From the NCBI RefSeq assembly GCF_900258435.1, contig NZ_LT992558.1, positions 177,681 through 216,168 on the forward strand: a stretch of 38,488 nt of DNA, in the 5' to 3' direction. The notes beneath the pieces are model-generated. The model had not been told where the DNA came from, made no database searches, and saw nothing but the letters and a program-made list of their open reading frames with translations. Positions 29,529-37,196 of the stretch are shown here, in pieces. The first letter of the stretch is position 1, and the number at the start of each line of letters is the position of its first letter. Made by a program: the position numbers and the translations under genes. The DNA is from Carnobacterium divergens (lineage in GTDB: Bacteria; Bacillota; Bacilli; Lactobacillales; Carnobacteriaceae).

Positions 29529-29613
29529 TCACTAAGCAAGATACATATAATAAAGTGTGATAAGTGCTCCGGGTAAAACGGCTACCATAAATGGCATTGT
29601 TGTCGCTTTTGTT
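29529..29613. repeat. 85-nt tract identical to 37194-37278 (ends of two peptidase genes)
   Basis: The last 82 coding bases and the bases just after both prepilin peptidase genes are identical over 85 nt, while the rest of the two genes has diverged at many positions. The offset is 7665 nt. Confidence 0.85.
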
Positions 29614-30053
29614 ACTTTGAACGTTTTTAATGGTTCAGTACTCTTAAAAATAAAAGATGTCCAAATATATTGTATCGCTACTAGCATTCTTGATAAAAAT
29701 GTACGTGTTATGACTAAAATAATAATTGCTAACAGACCTCCAATAAGAATCGTATACATCATGCAATATAAAACAAATTCTAATCCCATAATGGCCCCAA
29801 TAACCGCAAATAACTTGACATCTCCTGCTGCTAAAGCTTTAAATATGTACAGAATCATCATAATTCCACCACTAACTAAACATCCAAGTACACTTGTTAT
29901 CAGTCCCTCGATTCCTGCTACTAAGACACTGTTAATCAATCCCAGTGGTAGTCCTATAATAATCAGCTTGTTGGGAATGATATTGAAACGAATATCATAA
30001 TAAAATGCCACTAGAACCACTACTAATAACAGTACTGTTGATGAAAGTATCAT
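29532..30053 (-). CDS. A24 prepilin peptidase (TadV/CpaA-like), copy 1
   Basis: 173 residues with about five or six membrane helices, the small single-domain form without the methylase domain. The two catalytic aspartates of the family are Asp20 in FYYDIRFNIIPN and Asp78 in ALAAGDVKLF. It would cleave the G|SLILE site of the TadE-like protein encoded 20 nt upstream. It pairs with the FHA gene downstream. The paralogue at 37197 has the same length and shares a perfectly identical 3' end. Two such peptidases in one locus are unusual. Confidence 0.9.
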   Translation of the reverse strand: MILSSTVLLLVVVLVAFYYDIRFNIIPNKLIIIGLPLGLINSVLVAGIEGLITSVLGCLVSGGIMMILYIFKALAAGDVKLFAVIGAIMGLEFVLYCMMYTILIGGLLAIIILVITRTFLSRMLVAIQYIWTSFIFKSTEPLKTFKVTKATTMPFMVAVLPGALITLYYMYLA

Positions 30054-30073
30054 TTTTTATCTCCTTTTTAATT

Positions 30074-30736
30074 TTATTTATTTGTTGTCCATAGATAGCC
30101 GCCTGCACTACTTTGAAGTTTTATTTCCTTTTCTATAAATGGGAGATTTAATGGCACTTTATAAGACACATGAACTTTATAGAGCTGATTGTGGCCTGTC
30201 GCTTGAACAGGATCAACTTTTTCAATTTTAACGTTTCCATCTCCATAATATCCACTAATTTCCCCATTGGTTTTCGTTAACACATTAGACTTAAATGCTG
30301 ATTTTAATTTAGCTTTTGAAAGACCGCCATTTACTCCTACTACTGTAGAATAGTAACTTGCTCCAATCTGGTCAATATTGACGATTTCATCGTATTGGGC
30401 GCTTAAAGAATCCACTACGATGTTATTTATGCTAGTAATATTCAACATTTTCGCGGCTTCGTCGGGGGATTTTTGTAACCACTGATCTAAACCGCCCTTT
30501 GCTTTGTTCTTTACTTGTTCCTTTAAATCATTTCCTTTATCTACCACAATACTAATTCCGTAAGCTGAAGAATTAACAGATTGCACCAGTTCTGATGTAG
30601 ATTTATCCAACGCCATTTGAATCACAGAAATTCGAATCAACGTCCATAATAAAAAGACAAACATCAAAAAGAAGGGTAAAATGATTGCTGTTTCTAAGAT
30701 TAAACTCCCCTCTTCTTTTTTCCACCATCTTTTCAT
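30074..30736 (-). CDS. TadE-like pseudopilin, copy 1
   Basis: 220 residues. It has a short basic leader MKRWWKKEEG followed by SLILETAIILPFFLMF, a prepilin-type cleavage site with Gly at -1 and Glu at +5, and one N-terminal hydrophobic helix. The remainder is extracellular and ends in a beta-rich segment with LNLPFIEKEIKLQSSAGGYLW. The paralogue at 37739 shares this layout and end. I start at the ATG at 30736 rather than the GTG one codon before, with GGGAGAGG upstream. TadE/TadF proteins are minor pseudopilins of Flp-type pili, and this one sits directly before its likely peptidase. Confidence 0.85.
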   Translation of the reverse strand: MKRWWKKEEGSLILETAIILPFFLMFVFLLWTLIRISVIQMALDKSTSELVQSVNSSAYGISIVVDKGNDLKEQVKNKAKGGLDQWLQKSPDEAAKMLNITSINNIVVDSLSAQYDEIVNIDQIGASYYSTVVGVNGGLSKAKLKSAFKSNVLTKTNGEISGYYGDGNVKIEKVDPVQATGHNQLYKVHVSYKVPLNLPFIEKEIKLQSSAGGYLWTTNK

Positions 30737-30766
30737 CACTTTAACCTCTCCCTTCTTTAGACATCC

Positions 30767-31870
30767 TTATTTAGTAAACCCACCATAAAAAATATTGTTA
30801 AATACATCATCGTTTAAATCAAATTCCCATTTCCCCTCACGCTTCGTTAACTCAATTTCAATTGGTTCTTCACGTTTTACTAGAACTGATTTACCCATGA
30901 TTTCTTCTAATTTTGGTAATGTATCTTCTTCGCCCTTACCATTTGTTATCCCTGACCAACTGGTTGCTTGATATTGTTCTGTTGTATATTGATGAAACAG
31001 TTCTTTAATATTTCGATAAGACATCTCTTCAACATCCATTGAAACCACTGCTTTTTCTCTATCATTTGAAATTAATGTTGAAGAAATTGTTGCTCGTTCT
31101 TTTTGCACAGCTTGAAAACGATTGTAAATTGACGTTATAACTTCTGGAGTTGGCTTGTATCTAGATAAAAGAGAATCTAAGGCATTTTTTTTAAAAAGAT
31201 TTTGATGAAAATTTTTACTTGTTTCTAAATCATTTTGTACAAAAGTTTCATAGGTGGGGTCTTCTTCATTAAATGCCATTACATTTAAATATGCAGCGGT
31301 TGCTTTCAAGGGATCTGACAATGCTTCTTTTGTTTCTACATACTGACTAGGATCTACTTTAACCTTCAAGGATGTCCACTCATCAGATCCTTCTTGACGA
31401 AAAGCTAATTCATACATTTCATCTTCAGGAATATCAAAATAGAGAATCCCTTCTAATTTCTCATTCTTCTTTAAAGTTTCATAACGAATTAGGTTTTCTT
31501 GGTCGAATCCTGTTCCAGGTGTATCTGTTTCATAAACGTCTCCTGTTTTTTTACTGATAAGACTAAAATCAGTATTCTGAAAAGATTCTGTTTGAGAACT
31601 TGTATTTTGCAATTCTACTGCTAAAACAAAAAAGTCTCTGCTATTTTTTTTAACTGTATTTAACGAATCATTAATCTTTACATAATAACCTTCTTTAAGA
31701 TTGGCTTTGATTGCTACTTTAGACTTTTTTTCTACTTCACTACTACTTGATACTTCTTCTTGACTTGTTGCTTTTTGCGCAGTTTGTGGTGTTTCTTTAT
31801 TTCCACAACCTGAAAAAATGATTCCCATTACCATAACTGCTGCTAAACCTTTTAATTTTTGAAATTTCAT
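30767..31870 (-). CDS. Lipoprotein with DUF4352-like and DUF5105-like regions
   Basis: 367 residues. The lipoprotein signal has lipobox FSGC (Cys22). A Ser/Glu/Lys-rich linker follows, then a DUF4352-like beta-sandwich (about 60-175; VKKNSRDFFVLAVELQNTSSQ). A helical C-terminal half (about 185-365; NVMAFNEEDPTYETFVQND) resembles DUF5105 of Firmicutes lipoproteins. It is anchored outside the membrane. It lies 24 nt after the frameshifted lipoprotein gene and 30 nt before the TadE-like gene, with AAAGGAGAACGACA at its start, so it appears cotranscribed with the pseudopilin genes. It is intact, unlike its upstream neighbour. Domain names are by resemblance only. Confidence 0.75.
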   Translation of the reverse strand: MKFQKLKGLAAVMVMGIIFSGCGNKETPQTAQKATSQEEVSSSSEVEKKSKVAIKANLKEGYYVKINDSLNTVKKNSRDFFVLAVELQNTSSQTESFQNTDFSLISKKTGDVYETDTPGTGFDQENLIRYETLKKNEKLEGILYFDIPEDEMYELAFRQEGSDEWTSLKVKVDPSQYVETKEALSDPLKATAAYLNVMAFNEEDPTYETFVQNDLETSKNFHQNLFKKNALDSLLSRYKPTPEVITSIYNRFQAVQKERATISSTLISNDREKAVVSMDVEEMSYRNIKELFHQYTTEQYQATSWSGITNGKGEEDTLPKLEEIMGKSVLVKREEPIEIELTKREGKWEFDLNDDVFNNIFYGGFTK

Positions 31871-31893
31871 TGTCGTTCTCCTTTAGTTTTTAT

Positions 31894-32489
31894 TTATTCT
31901 GGTACATAGTCGCCGATTTCATCGGCATTTATATCGTATGAGAAAGTTGTTGTAAAACCTTCAAGTCCCCATGTAAGTTGATTCCCTTTCTTAGGGTATT
32001 GCACAACCATCTTTCCAGTTAAACTTTCTTTTAATTCTAGCAATTTATTTTCTGATAAATCTTTAAAATCATATCTTTCACCCAATACAACTATGGAAGA
32101 TCCATATTGCATCCCAGTAATTTGGTCCACCTCTAACGGTTCTTTTCCAGTGTTTTTTATCGTTCATCTAAAATAATAAAGCCACTTTCATATTTAGGAT
32201 CTTTTCCACCTAATGGCTGATCAGTATATTCCATTTTATTTAATGTAAAATCAAAAGCTACTTTATCCTCCAAAGAGCTTCCATATTTTACAGAAACTTT
32301 ATCTCCAATTTTTAATCCTTCATAATTCCCTAGTCCTTCAACCTCTTTTTCTTTATTTGTATTATTTTTTTTTGGTACCTCTGTTTTTGAAACTTCATTT
32401 ACAGTTTCCCCAGCGGTTTCTTCTTTATTTCCACAAGCGCTGACCGTCAGTAAACCTACTAGTCCTAAACCTATTAATAAATTTTTCAT
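31894..32489 (-). pseudogene. Frameshifted DUF4352-like lipoprotein gene
   Basis: The first part (32489 down to 32157) begins with a good ribosome binding site and a lipoprotein signal with Cys19 (TVSAC). It matches the paralogues at 33320 and 34204 up to GFII, then runs into an early stop. Reading one frame over restores the paralogous sequence IKNTGKEPLEV and continues to the shared C-terminus DEIGDYVPE. Compared with the paralogues one base is missing near 32165, in the codons before IKNTG. Reassembled, the protein would be about 197 residues. It is either a real pseudogene or a sequencing error. Confidence 0.8.
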
Positions 32490-32511
32490 TTCTATATCCC
32501 CTTTTATTAAC

Positions 32512-33188
32512 TTAGTATGAATAATACAATTCTGATTTTAATTCCAAATCTCCATTTATTAATTTATTATCTAAATTTGTAAATGTCTTAACTGCATTTG
32601 GTAAAAACCAGGGTTTTATTTTTGCAGTATTAATTATTTTTATTTGAGTTGGTTTTGCTCCAACTCCTTTTTGACCACTTACTTGTTCAATTACGGCTAT
32701 AGCCCTTGAATGCTGATTACTTCTATTAAATAAAAGCATAAGTCTTAAATGGTCACGATAAGACAATTTCAATTCATCTAAAGAAATTTTACCTATATTA
32801 ATTTTAAGAAAGGAGACCGATTGATCATCTCTTTCTGTTTCGCTAGATTTAGTTAATTTTTCAATATCCATAACAGTTTGAATAATTGTATACGCAATCA
32901 ACGCAGCTAATCCTACTAGCCAGTTTGCTTTAAAATAAGTCTGCACTTTTTTATCAAACACCCCCGAAATCGCATTACAAACCAATCGAATCATAATCAA
33001 TTCTAGTAAAGCCGCTGCGTAATTTGCTCCCGGTGTGTTCTTTCCATACATCACATATTCTACTTGCTTGTTTTTAAACTCAAAATCACTTAGTAACCCT
33101 TCGACATTATCCGGATTCAAGTTGTTCACATCAAACAAACTAACCGGTTGTTTTGTCCCTAGTTCTCTTCACATTTAACTTAAAAAAT
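32512..33188 (-). pseudogene. Truncated copy 1 of the 3' end of the DUF5702-like gene
   Basis: The frame at 32512-33138 encodes about 208 residues that match the last 208 residues of the 781-residue protein at 34830, to the same ending SELYYSY. It has no credible start: its first codon would be a TTG inside SLFDVNN with no ribosome binding site. A further stretch to about 33188 matches the parent out of frame, after a 41-nt deletion between CTAGTTC and CTAATTC. The whole 5' part of the gene is missing. Confidence 0.85.
32953..33037. repeat. 85-nt tract identical to 35271-35355 (DUF5702 copies)
   Basis: The truncated copy and the full-length gene are identical over 85 nt here, encoding the GVFD-to-LLELI hydrophobic region, while flanking parts differ at many sites. 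The offset is 2318 nt. Confidence 0.85.
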
Positions 33189-33340
33189 TTAGACTTTCAA
33201 AGTTGAAAAAGGAAAATTTCTAGACATATTTTAATTCATTATCCCAATATGTATTATTTATTTTTAAAGAATAACCTTACCCTATGATGTAAAAGTAAGG
33301 CTATTCCATTTTTTAAATTTTATTCTGGTACATAGTTGCC
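33187..33340. repeat. Spacer repeat, copy 1 (with 34071-34224)
   Basis: About 154 bp align without gaps to 34071-34224 at an offset of 884 nt, at roughly 90 percent identity by eye. Each copy holds the junction with the broken DUF5702 fragment, a terminator-like hairpin and the end of a lipoprotein gene. Confidence 0.85.
33269..33306 (-). terminator. Terminator-like hairpin after the lipoprotein gene at 33320
   Basis: A 12-bp stem (33295-33306 with 33269-33280) contains one G-U pair and a 14-nt loop. The tail after it is TTTAAAAATAAAT, so the U run is short and termination may be partial. Confidence 0.55.
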
Positions 33341-33898
33341 GATTTCATCGGCTTTTATATCGTATGAAAAAATTGTTGTAAACCCTTCTAGTCCCCATGT
33401 CAATTTATTATCTAACTTAGAATATCCTACTACCATTTTACCTGTTTCCTTTTTTCCTACTTCAAGCATTCCTTCTCTATCAAATCCTTGAAAACCGTAA
33501 TCACTACCATAACTAAAATTATTTCCATAAGATAATCCGTCTAACAATCCTACTTCAAGTGGCTCTGTACCAGTATTTTTTATTGTAATATCTGCTATAA
33601 TAAAACCACTTTCATAGTTAGGTTCTTCTCCTTCCAATGCTTGGTCCGTAAATTCTATTTTATTCAACGTTAAATCAAATGCTGTTTTTCCTTCCGCAGA
33701 TTCATGATATTTTATGGGCACTGTATCTCCTAATTTAAGATTTTTGTAGTCCCCCAAGCTTTTATTCCCCTTTTTTTCAACTTCTTTTGATGACTTTGTT
33801 TTTGTAGTTTCACTTGCTACTTTATTTACATCTCCTTTGCTGCATGCTCCTAAAATAACCATACTAACTATTGCTGAAATAATTACTAATTTTTTCAA
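33320..33898 (-). CDS. DUF4352-like lipoprotein, intact paralogue A
   Basis: 192 residues. The start is TTG, preceded by AAGGAGATGTAAACA; no ATG fits. Lipoprotein signal ILGAC with Cys19. A Lys/Glu/Ser linker is followed by a beta-sandwich domain with KLGDTVPIKYHES, NKIEFTDQALEGEEPNYESGF and ITIKNTGTEPLEVG, the typical DUF4352 pattern of a hydrophobic strand followed by NTG. The end SYDIKADEIGNYVPE is shared with both paralogues. It sits behind a collapsed remnant of the DUF5702-like gene. The function is unknown; such domains are thought to bind ligands or partners outside the cell. Confidence 0.82.
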   Translation of the reverse strand: MKKLVIISAIVSMVILGACSKGDVNKVASETTKTKSSKEVEKKGNKSLGDYKNLKLGDTVPIKYHESAEGKTAFDLTLNKIEFTDQALEGEEPNYESGFIIADITIKNTGTEPLEVGLLDGLSYGNNFSYGSDYGFQGFDREGMLEVGKKETGKMVVGYSKLDNKLTWGLEGFTTIFSYDIKADEIGNYVPE

Positions 33899-33920
33899 TG
33901 TTTACATCTCCTTAATTAAA

Positions 33921-34073
33921 TTAATATGAATAATATAACTCTGATTTCAACTCTAATTTACCATTTATTAACTTACTATCTAATTTTGTAAATGTTTTCA
34001 CTGCATTAGATAAGAACCATGGGTTTATTTTAGCTTTATTTCCTAATTCTCTTCCCATTTCACTTAGAAAATT
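33921..34073 (-). pseudogene. Collapsed copy 2 of the 3' end of the DUF5702-like gene
   Basis: Only about 153 bp remain. The order is a stretch matching FLSEMGRELGNKA of the full-length protein, then directly KPWFLSNAVKTF and the common end. The join falls exactly at GCTTTATTT (34033-34041). In the full-length gene the same 9-mer occurs at 34942-34950 and 35509-35517, 567 bp apart. Loss of one repeat and the sequence between gives the observed structure. Confidence 0.85.
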
Positions 34074-34224
34074 TAGCCTGTCAAAGTTGAAATCGGAAAA
34101 TTTCTAGACATATTTTAATTCATTATCCCACTATGTATTTTTTATTTTTAGAGAATAACCTCACCCTATGACGTAAAAGTAAGGCTATTCCATTTTTTAA
34201 ATTTTATTCTGGTACATAATCACC
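34071..34224. repeat. Spacer repeat, copy 2 (with 33187-33340)
   Basis: It is the second member of the 884-nt-spaced pair. The similarity shows that the remnant, spacer and lipoprotein unit was duplicated as a block after the 5' part of the DUF5702-like gene had been lost. Confidence 0.85.
34153..34190 (-). terminator. Terminator-like hairpin after the lipoprotein gene at 34204
   Basis: Same hairpin as at 33269-33306. A base change in one arm (T to C on the plus strand) turns a U-A pair into a U-G pair, so the 12-bp stem is kept. Confidence 0.55.
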
Positions 34225-34806
34225 GATTTCATCCGCTTTTATGTCGTATGAAAATACTGTTGAAGTTCCCTCCAAACCTCTAGTTAATGTATTAGACACT
34301 TTTGAAAAAATAGTTACCATTTTTCCTGTATTACTTTCTCCAGGTTTTAATTCTTTCATTTCGTCAAAACTAGTAAATCCATATTTTTTTCCGTATACAA
34401 AAACTGCGGATCCATAATTTATATTGTTAAATGTATTCATATCTAACTCTTCTTTTCCTGTATTTTTTATTGTAATGTCTGCTATAATAAAACCTGTCTC
34501 ATATCCAGGTTCTTCTCCTCCTAATGATTGTTCTGTATACTCTACTTTATTTAATGTAAAATCAAATGCATATTTTCCATTGTAGGATTTTGAATATTTC
34601 ACAGGAATTGTATCTCCTATTTTTAACCCTTTATAATTGCCTAATTCATCATTTTTTACTATTTCATCTGTATTTTTTTCTTTTGAACTGTTTATTTCTG
34701 AAACCTCATTTGATGTGTTTTTATTATTAACTGTTCTACTTCCACATGCACCTAGAAATGTGATCATTATTAAAGTAAAGCCTACTGTTATTTTTTTAAT
34801 TTTCAT
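34204..34806 (-). CDS. DUF4352-like lipoprotein, intact paralogue B
   Basis: 200 residues from an ATG with GGGAGATATAAAAA before it. Signal ends FLGAC with Cys21. The domain repeats the family pattern: KIGDTIPVKYSKS, NKVEYTEQSLGGEEPGYETGF, ITIKNTGKEELDM and the shared ending SYDIKADEIGDYVPE. It lies 23 nt after the full-length DUF5702-like gene. The same gene pair, in broken form, recurs twice downstream, so this is the ancestral-looking arrangement. It differs most from paralogue A in the middle, where the FNNINYGS segment replaces LDGLSYGN, and both are otherwise colinear. Confidence 0.83.
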   Translation of the reverse strand: MKIKKITVGFTLIMITFLGACGSRTVNNKNTSNEVSEINSSKEKNTDEIVKNDELGNYKGLKIGDTIPVKYSKSYNGKYAFDFTLNKVEYTEQSLGGEEPGYETGFIIADITIKNTGKEELDMNTFNNINYGSAVFVYGKKYGFTSFDEMKELKPGESNTGKMVTIFSKVSNTLTRGLEGTSTVFSYDIKADEIGDYVPE

Positions 34807-34829
34807 TTTTTATATCTCCCTTAACTAAT

Positions 34830-37175
34830 TTAATATGAATAATACAATTCAGATTTCAATTCTAATTTGCCATCTATTAACTTACTATCTAATTTTGTAA
34901 ATATTTTAACTGCATTTGGTAAAAACCATGGTTTTATTTCAGCTTTATTTACAATTTTTATTTGAGTTGGATTAGATCCAATTGTTTTTTGACCACTTAT
35001 TTGTTCAATTGTTGCCAACGCTCTAGAAAATTGATTCTTACGTTCAAATAAAAGCATTAATCTTAAATGGTCACGATAAGATAAAGTTAATTTAGTTGGA
35101 TCAATACTACCAATTGACATTTTAAAAAATGGAACTGATTTATCTATTCTCTCCATTCCATCCGATTTTGTTAACTTAGCAATATCTTTTACTGTTTCAA
35201 TAATTGTGTATGAAACCAGTGCTACAATACCAACTAGCCAATTTAACTTAAATGCATTTTGAACATCTCCATCAAACACCCCCGAAATCGCATTACAAAC
35301 CAATCGAATCATAATCAATTCTAGTAAAGCCGCTGCGTAATTTGCTCCCGGTGTGCTCTTTCCGTACATCACATATTCTACTTGTTTGTTTTTAAACTCA
35401 AAATCACTTAGTAGCCCTTCGATATTATCCGGATTTAAGTTGTTCACATCAAACAAACTAACCGGTTGCTTTGTCCCTAGTTCCCCTAATAAATATTCAT
35501 TTATTAAGGCTTTATTTCCTAATTCTCTTCCCATTTCACTTAGAAAATCTAACATATCAAAACTTTGATCAATTAAATCATCCGCATCCTCTGTTGAGGG
35601 CGGCGTTCCTTCTGCGTAATCTTTATCATTTGCCATATCATTCGTCGCAATGATTTTTTCTAAATTGGTGTAGATTTCTTGTTCAGAAGAAAGCTTTGTT
35701 TTTGCTGTATTAATTACCTTGATAATTTTACCGAATTGTTCCATTGCATTTGTTGTTTTTTGCTCTTCTGCATCTTTTTGGTTATTTTCATCTTCAGATA
35801 ATTGTTGGCGAACATTCTTTTCAGTAGTGGTGTCCTTCGCACTTTTTACACTCTCATTAGTATTGGTTAGGTTCGTATTCTTGACTGCCTCTAAATTCGG
35901 ACGGATAGATGAATCTAAAGCTGCACTAAAAGCAGTATTAACCGCTTTCTTGTTTTCTTCATATCGTTTTTCTAGTGCCTCGATTATTTTTTGTTGCGTG
36001 CTTGTTTCGGTAACATCGATAGGTGTTTTAACCCAATTGATCCCTTTTTTTAAAGTAGTATCTAGCGCCTTATCTAGAATTTGATTTAAGCTTTCTAAAA
36101 GTCTTTTGTAGCTGCTATAGATAGGTTTGGCATCGTTTATTTTTTTTAGAATCCCTTCCAGTTTCCCTTCTGGTACTAGTGCAGATTCGAGTGATTTACG
36201 AATTTCTCCCATTTCCTCAGAGTCACCTTCTGGTAAATCTCCTAACAGTTTCTTGATTTTATTGTTTGAAGCAATCGCTTTATCAATCGCTACTTTTGCA
36301 ACATCTAGTTTGGTTATCACATTCGTAAGCTCTGTAATTTTATTGGTGACGTTGGTGTGCTCTCCATTTATTTTCGCTAGAGCAGTTTGTCCTGCTTTTA
36401 TGGTCTCATCTAACTTTTTTTGATGGGCTTCTTGTCTGTATTTTAAATTTTCCAGTAACTTCGGATCTGTGTTTGAATCATTGACCGCATTGTTGTATTC
36501 TTGAACATATTTTTCCTGCTGTTTTTTTTCGAAACTGCTTGTTGCTTCTGCTAAGTGTTTTTGATGAACAAGATCCATAGTAAAACCATGTAGCATTTCA
36601 ACATCTAACCCTTGATTATAATAAACAAGGGGGTCTAGTTTAATACCTTTAAGCGCATCTTCAACTTCTACAACACTTTGATAACGAACTTCCATTTCCG
36701 TTTTAATTTCCTTTTGTTTTTTCATCATTTTACGAAGAGCTCGTGTGTCTCGACCATTTTTTGTGAAAAACTCAAAAATTTTAAACGTTTCTTCGCCAAA
36801 AGCAACGGGACCTTTGTACTTAGCTGATTCAAGCATTTGATGCTTAAGTGTATCTTCACTGGTCAAACCAATTTTCCCTTTATGAGAAGCAAACTCCACT
36901 TGGCTTTCTGCTCCACTTAAAGCTGCAATGTTAAAGTACCCAGATTTTAGTTCTAAGTTATCCTTTGTAATTTTAGTGGCAACCGTTTGCGCTGCTCCTT
37001 GATCGCCATTATAAACAAAAAGCCCATAGTCATTCATTACTTTAGGATTGTAATCAGACATAATCGATTGGGCAGCTACTTTAGTTGCTTGTTCTAGCTT
37101 TCGTTCGGCTACCATAATGCGCATAAAATCAATTAAAACTGTACTAAATAGAAAGAAAATCAGTGAAACAATCAT
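34830..37175 (-). CDS. Large pseudopilin-like protein of the Tad locus (DUF5702-like)
   Basis: 781 residues. An N-terminal hydrophobic helix (residues 1-20) runs into RIMVAERKLEQATKVAAQS and YGLFVYNGD, the pattern of DUF5702 proteins in Firmicutes Tad loci. The middle (about 145-480) is mostly charged helices, likely coiled coil. The C-terminal module (about 570-781) has two hydrophobic segments (ALLELIMIRLVCNAISGVF and WLVGIVALVSYTIIETV) and a LSYRDHLRLMLLF motif. It follows the peptidase gene by 21 nt. The start is uncertain: the ATG has only a weak GGA site, and another frame opening with a GTG at 37196 reads MTVFWKG, resembling the usual VTVF start of the family. Its 3' third is duplicated twice downstream. 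Confidence 0.75.
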   Translation of the reverse strand: MIVSLIFFLFSTVLIDFMRIMVAERKLEQATKVAAQSIMSDYNPKVMNDYGLFVYNGDQGAAQTVATKITKDNLELKSGYFNIAALSGAESQVEFASHKGKIGLTSEDTLKHQMLESAKYKGPVAFGEETFKIFEFFTKNGRDTRALRKMMKKQKEIKTEMEVRYQSVVEVEDALKGIKLDPLVYYNQGLDVEMLHGFTMDLVHQKHLAEATSSFEKKQQEKYVQEYNNAVNDSNTDPKLLENLKYRQEAHQKKLDETIKAGQTALAKINGEHTNVTNKITELTNVITKLDVAKVAIDKAIASNNKIKKLLGDLPEGDSEEMGEIRKSLESALVPEGKLEGILKKINDAKPIYSSYKRLLESLNQILDKALDTTLKKGINWVKTPIDVTETSTQQKIIEALEKRYEENKKAVNTAFSAALDSSIRPNLEAVKNTNLTNTNESVKSAKDTTTEKNVRQQLSEDENNQKDAEEQKTTNAMEQFGKIIKVINTAKTKLSSEQEIYTNLEKIIATNDMANDKDYAEGTPPSTEDADDLIDQSFDMLDFLSEMGRELGNKALINEYLLGELGTKQPVSLFDVNNLNPDNIEGLLSDFEFKNKQVEYVMYGKSTPGANYAAALLELIMIRLVCNAISGVFDGDVQNAFKLNWLVGIVALVSYTIIETVKDIAKLTKSDGMERIDKSVPFFKMSIGSIDPTKLTLSYRDHLRLMLLFERKNQFSRALATIEQISGQKTIGSNPTQIKIVNKAEIKPWFLPNAVKIFTKLDSKLIDGKLELKSELYYSY

Positions 37176-37196
37176 AGCCTTTCCAAAATACTGTCA

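Noticed and set aside
31894-32130. Separate 78-residue gene
   Set aside because: It has no ribosome binding site and is the C-terminal half of the frameshifted lipoprotein gene.
31894-37175. Polymorphic toxin with orphan C-terminal toxin/immunity cassettes
   Set aside because: The layout is similar, but the repeated C-terminal module is membrane-like and nearly constant, with no toxin signature. The partner genes encode secreted lipoproteins, and the remnants lack starts.
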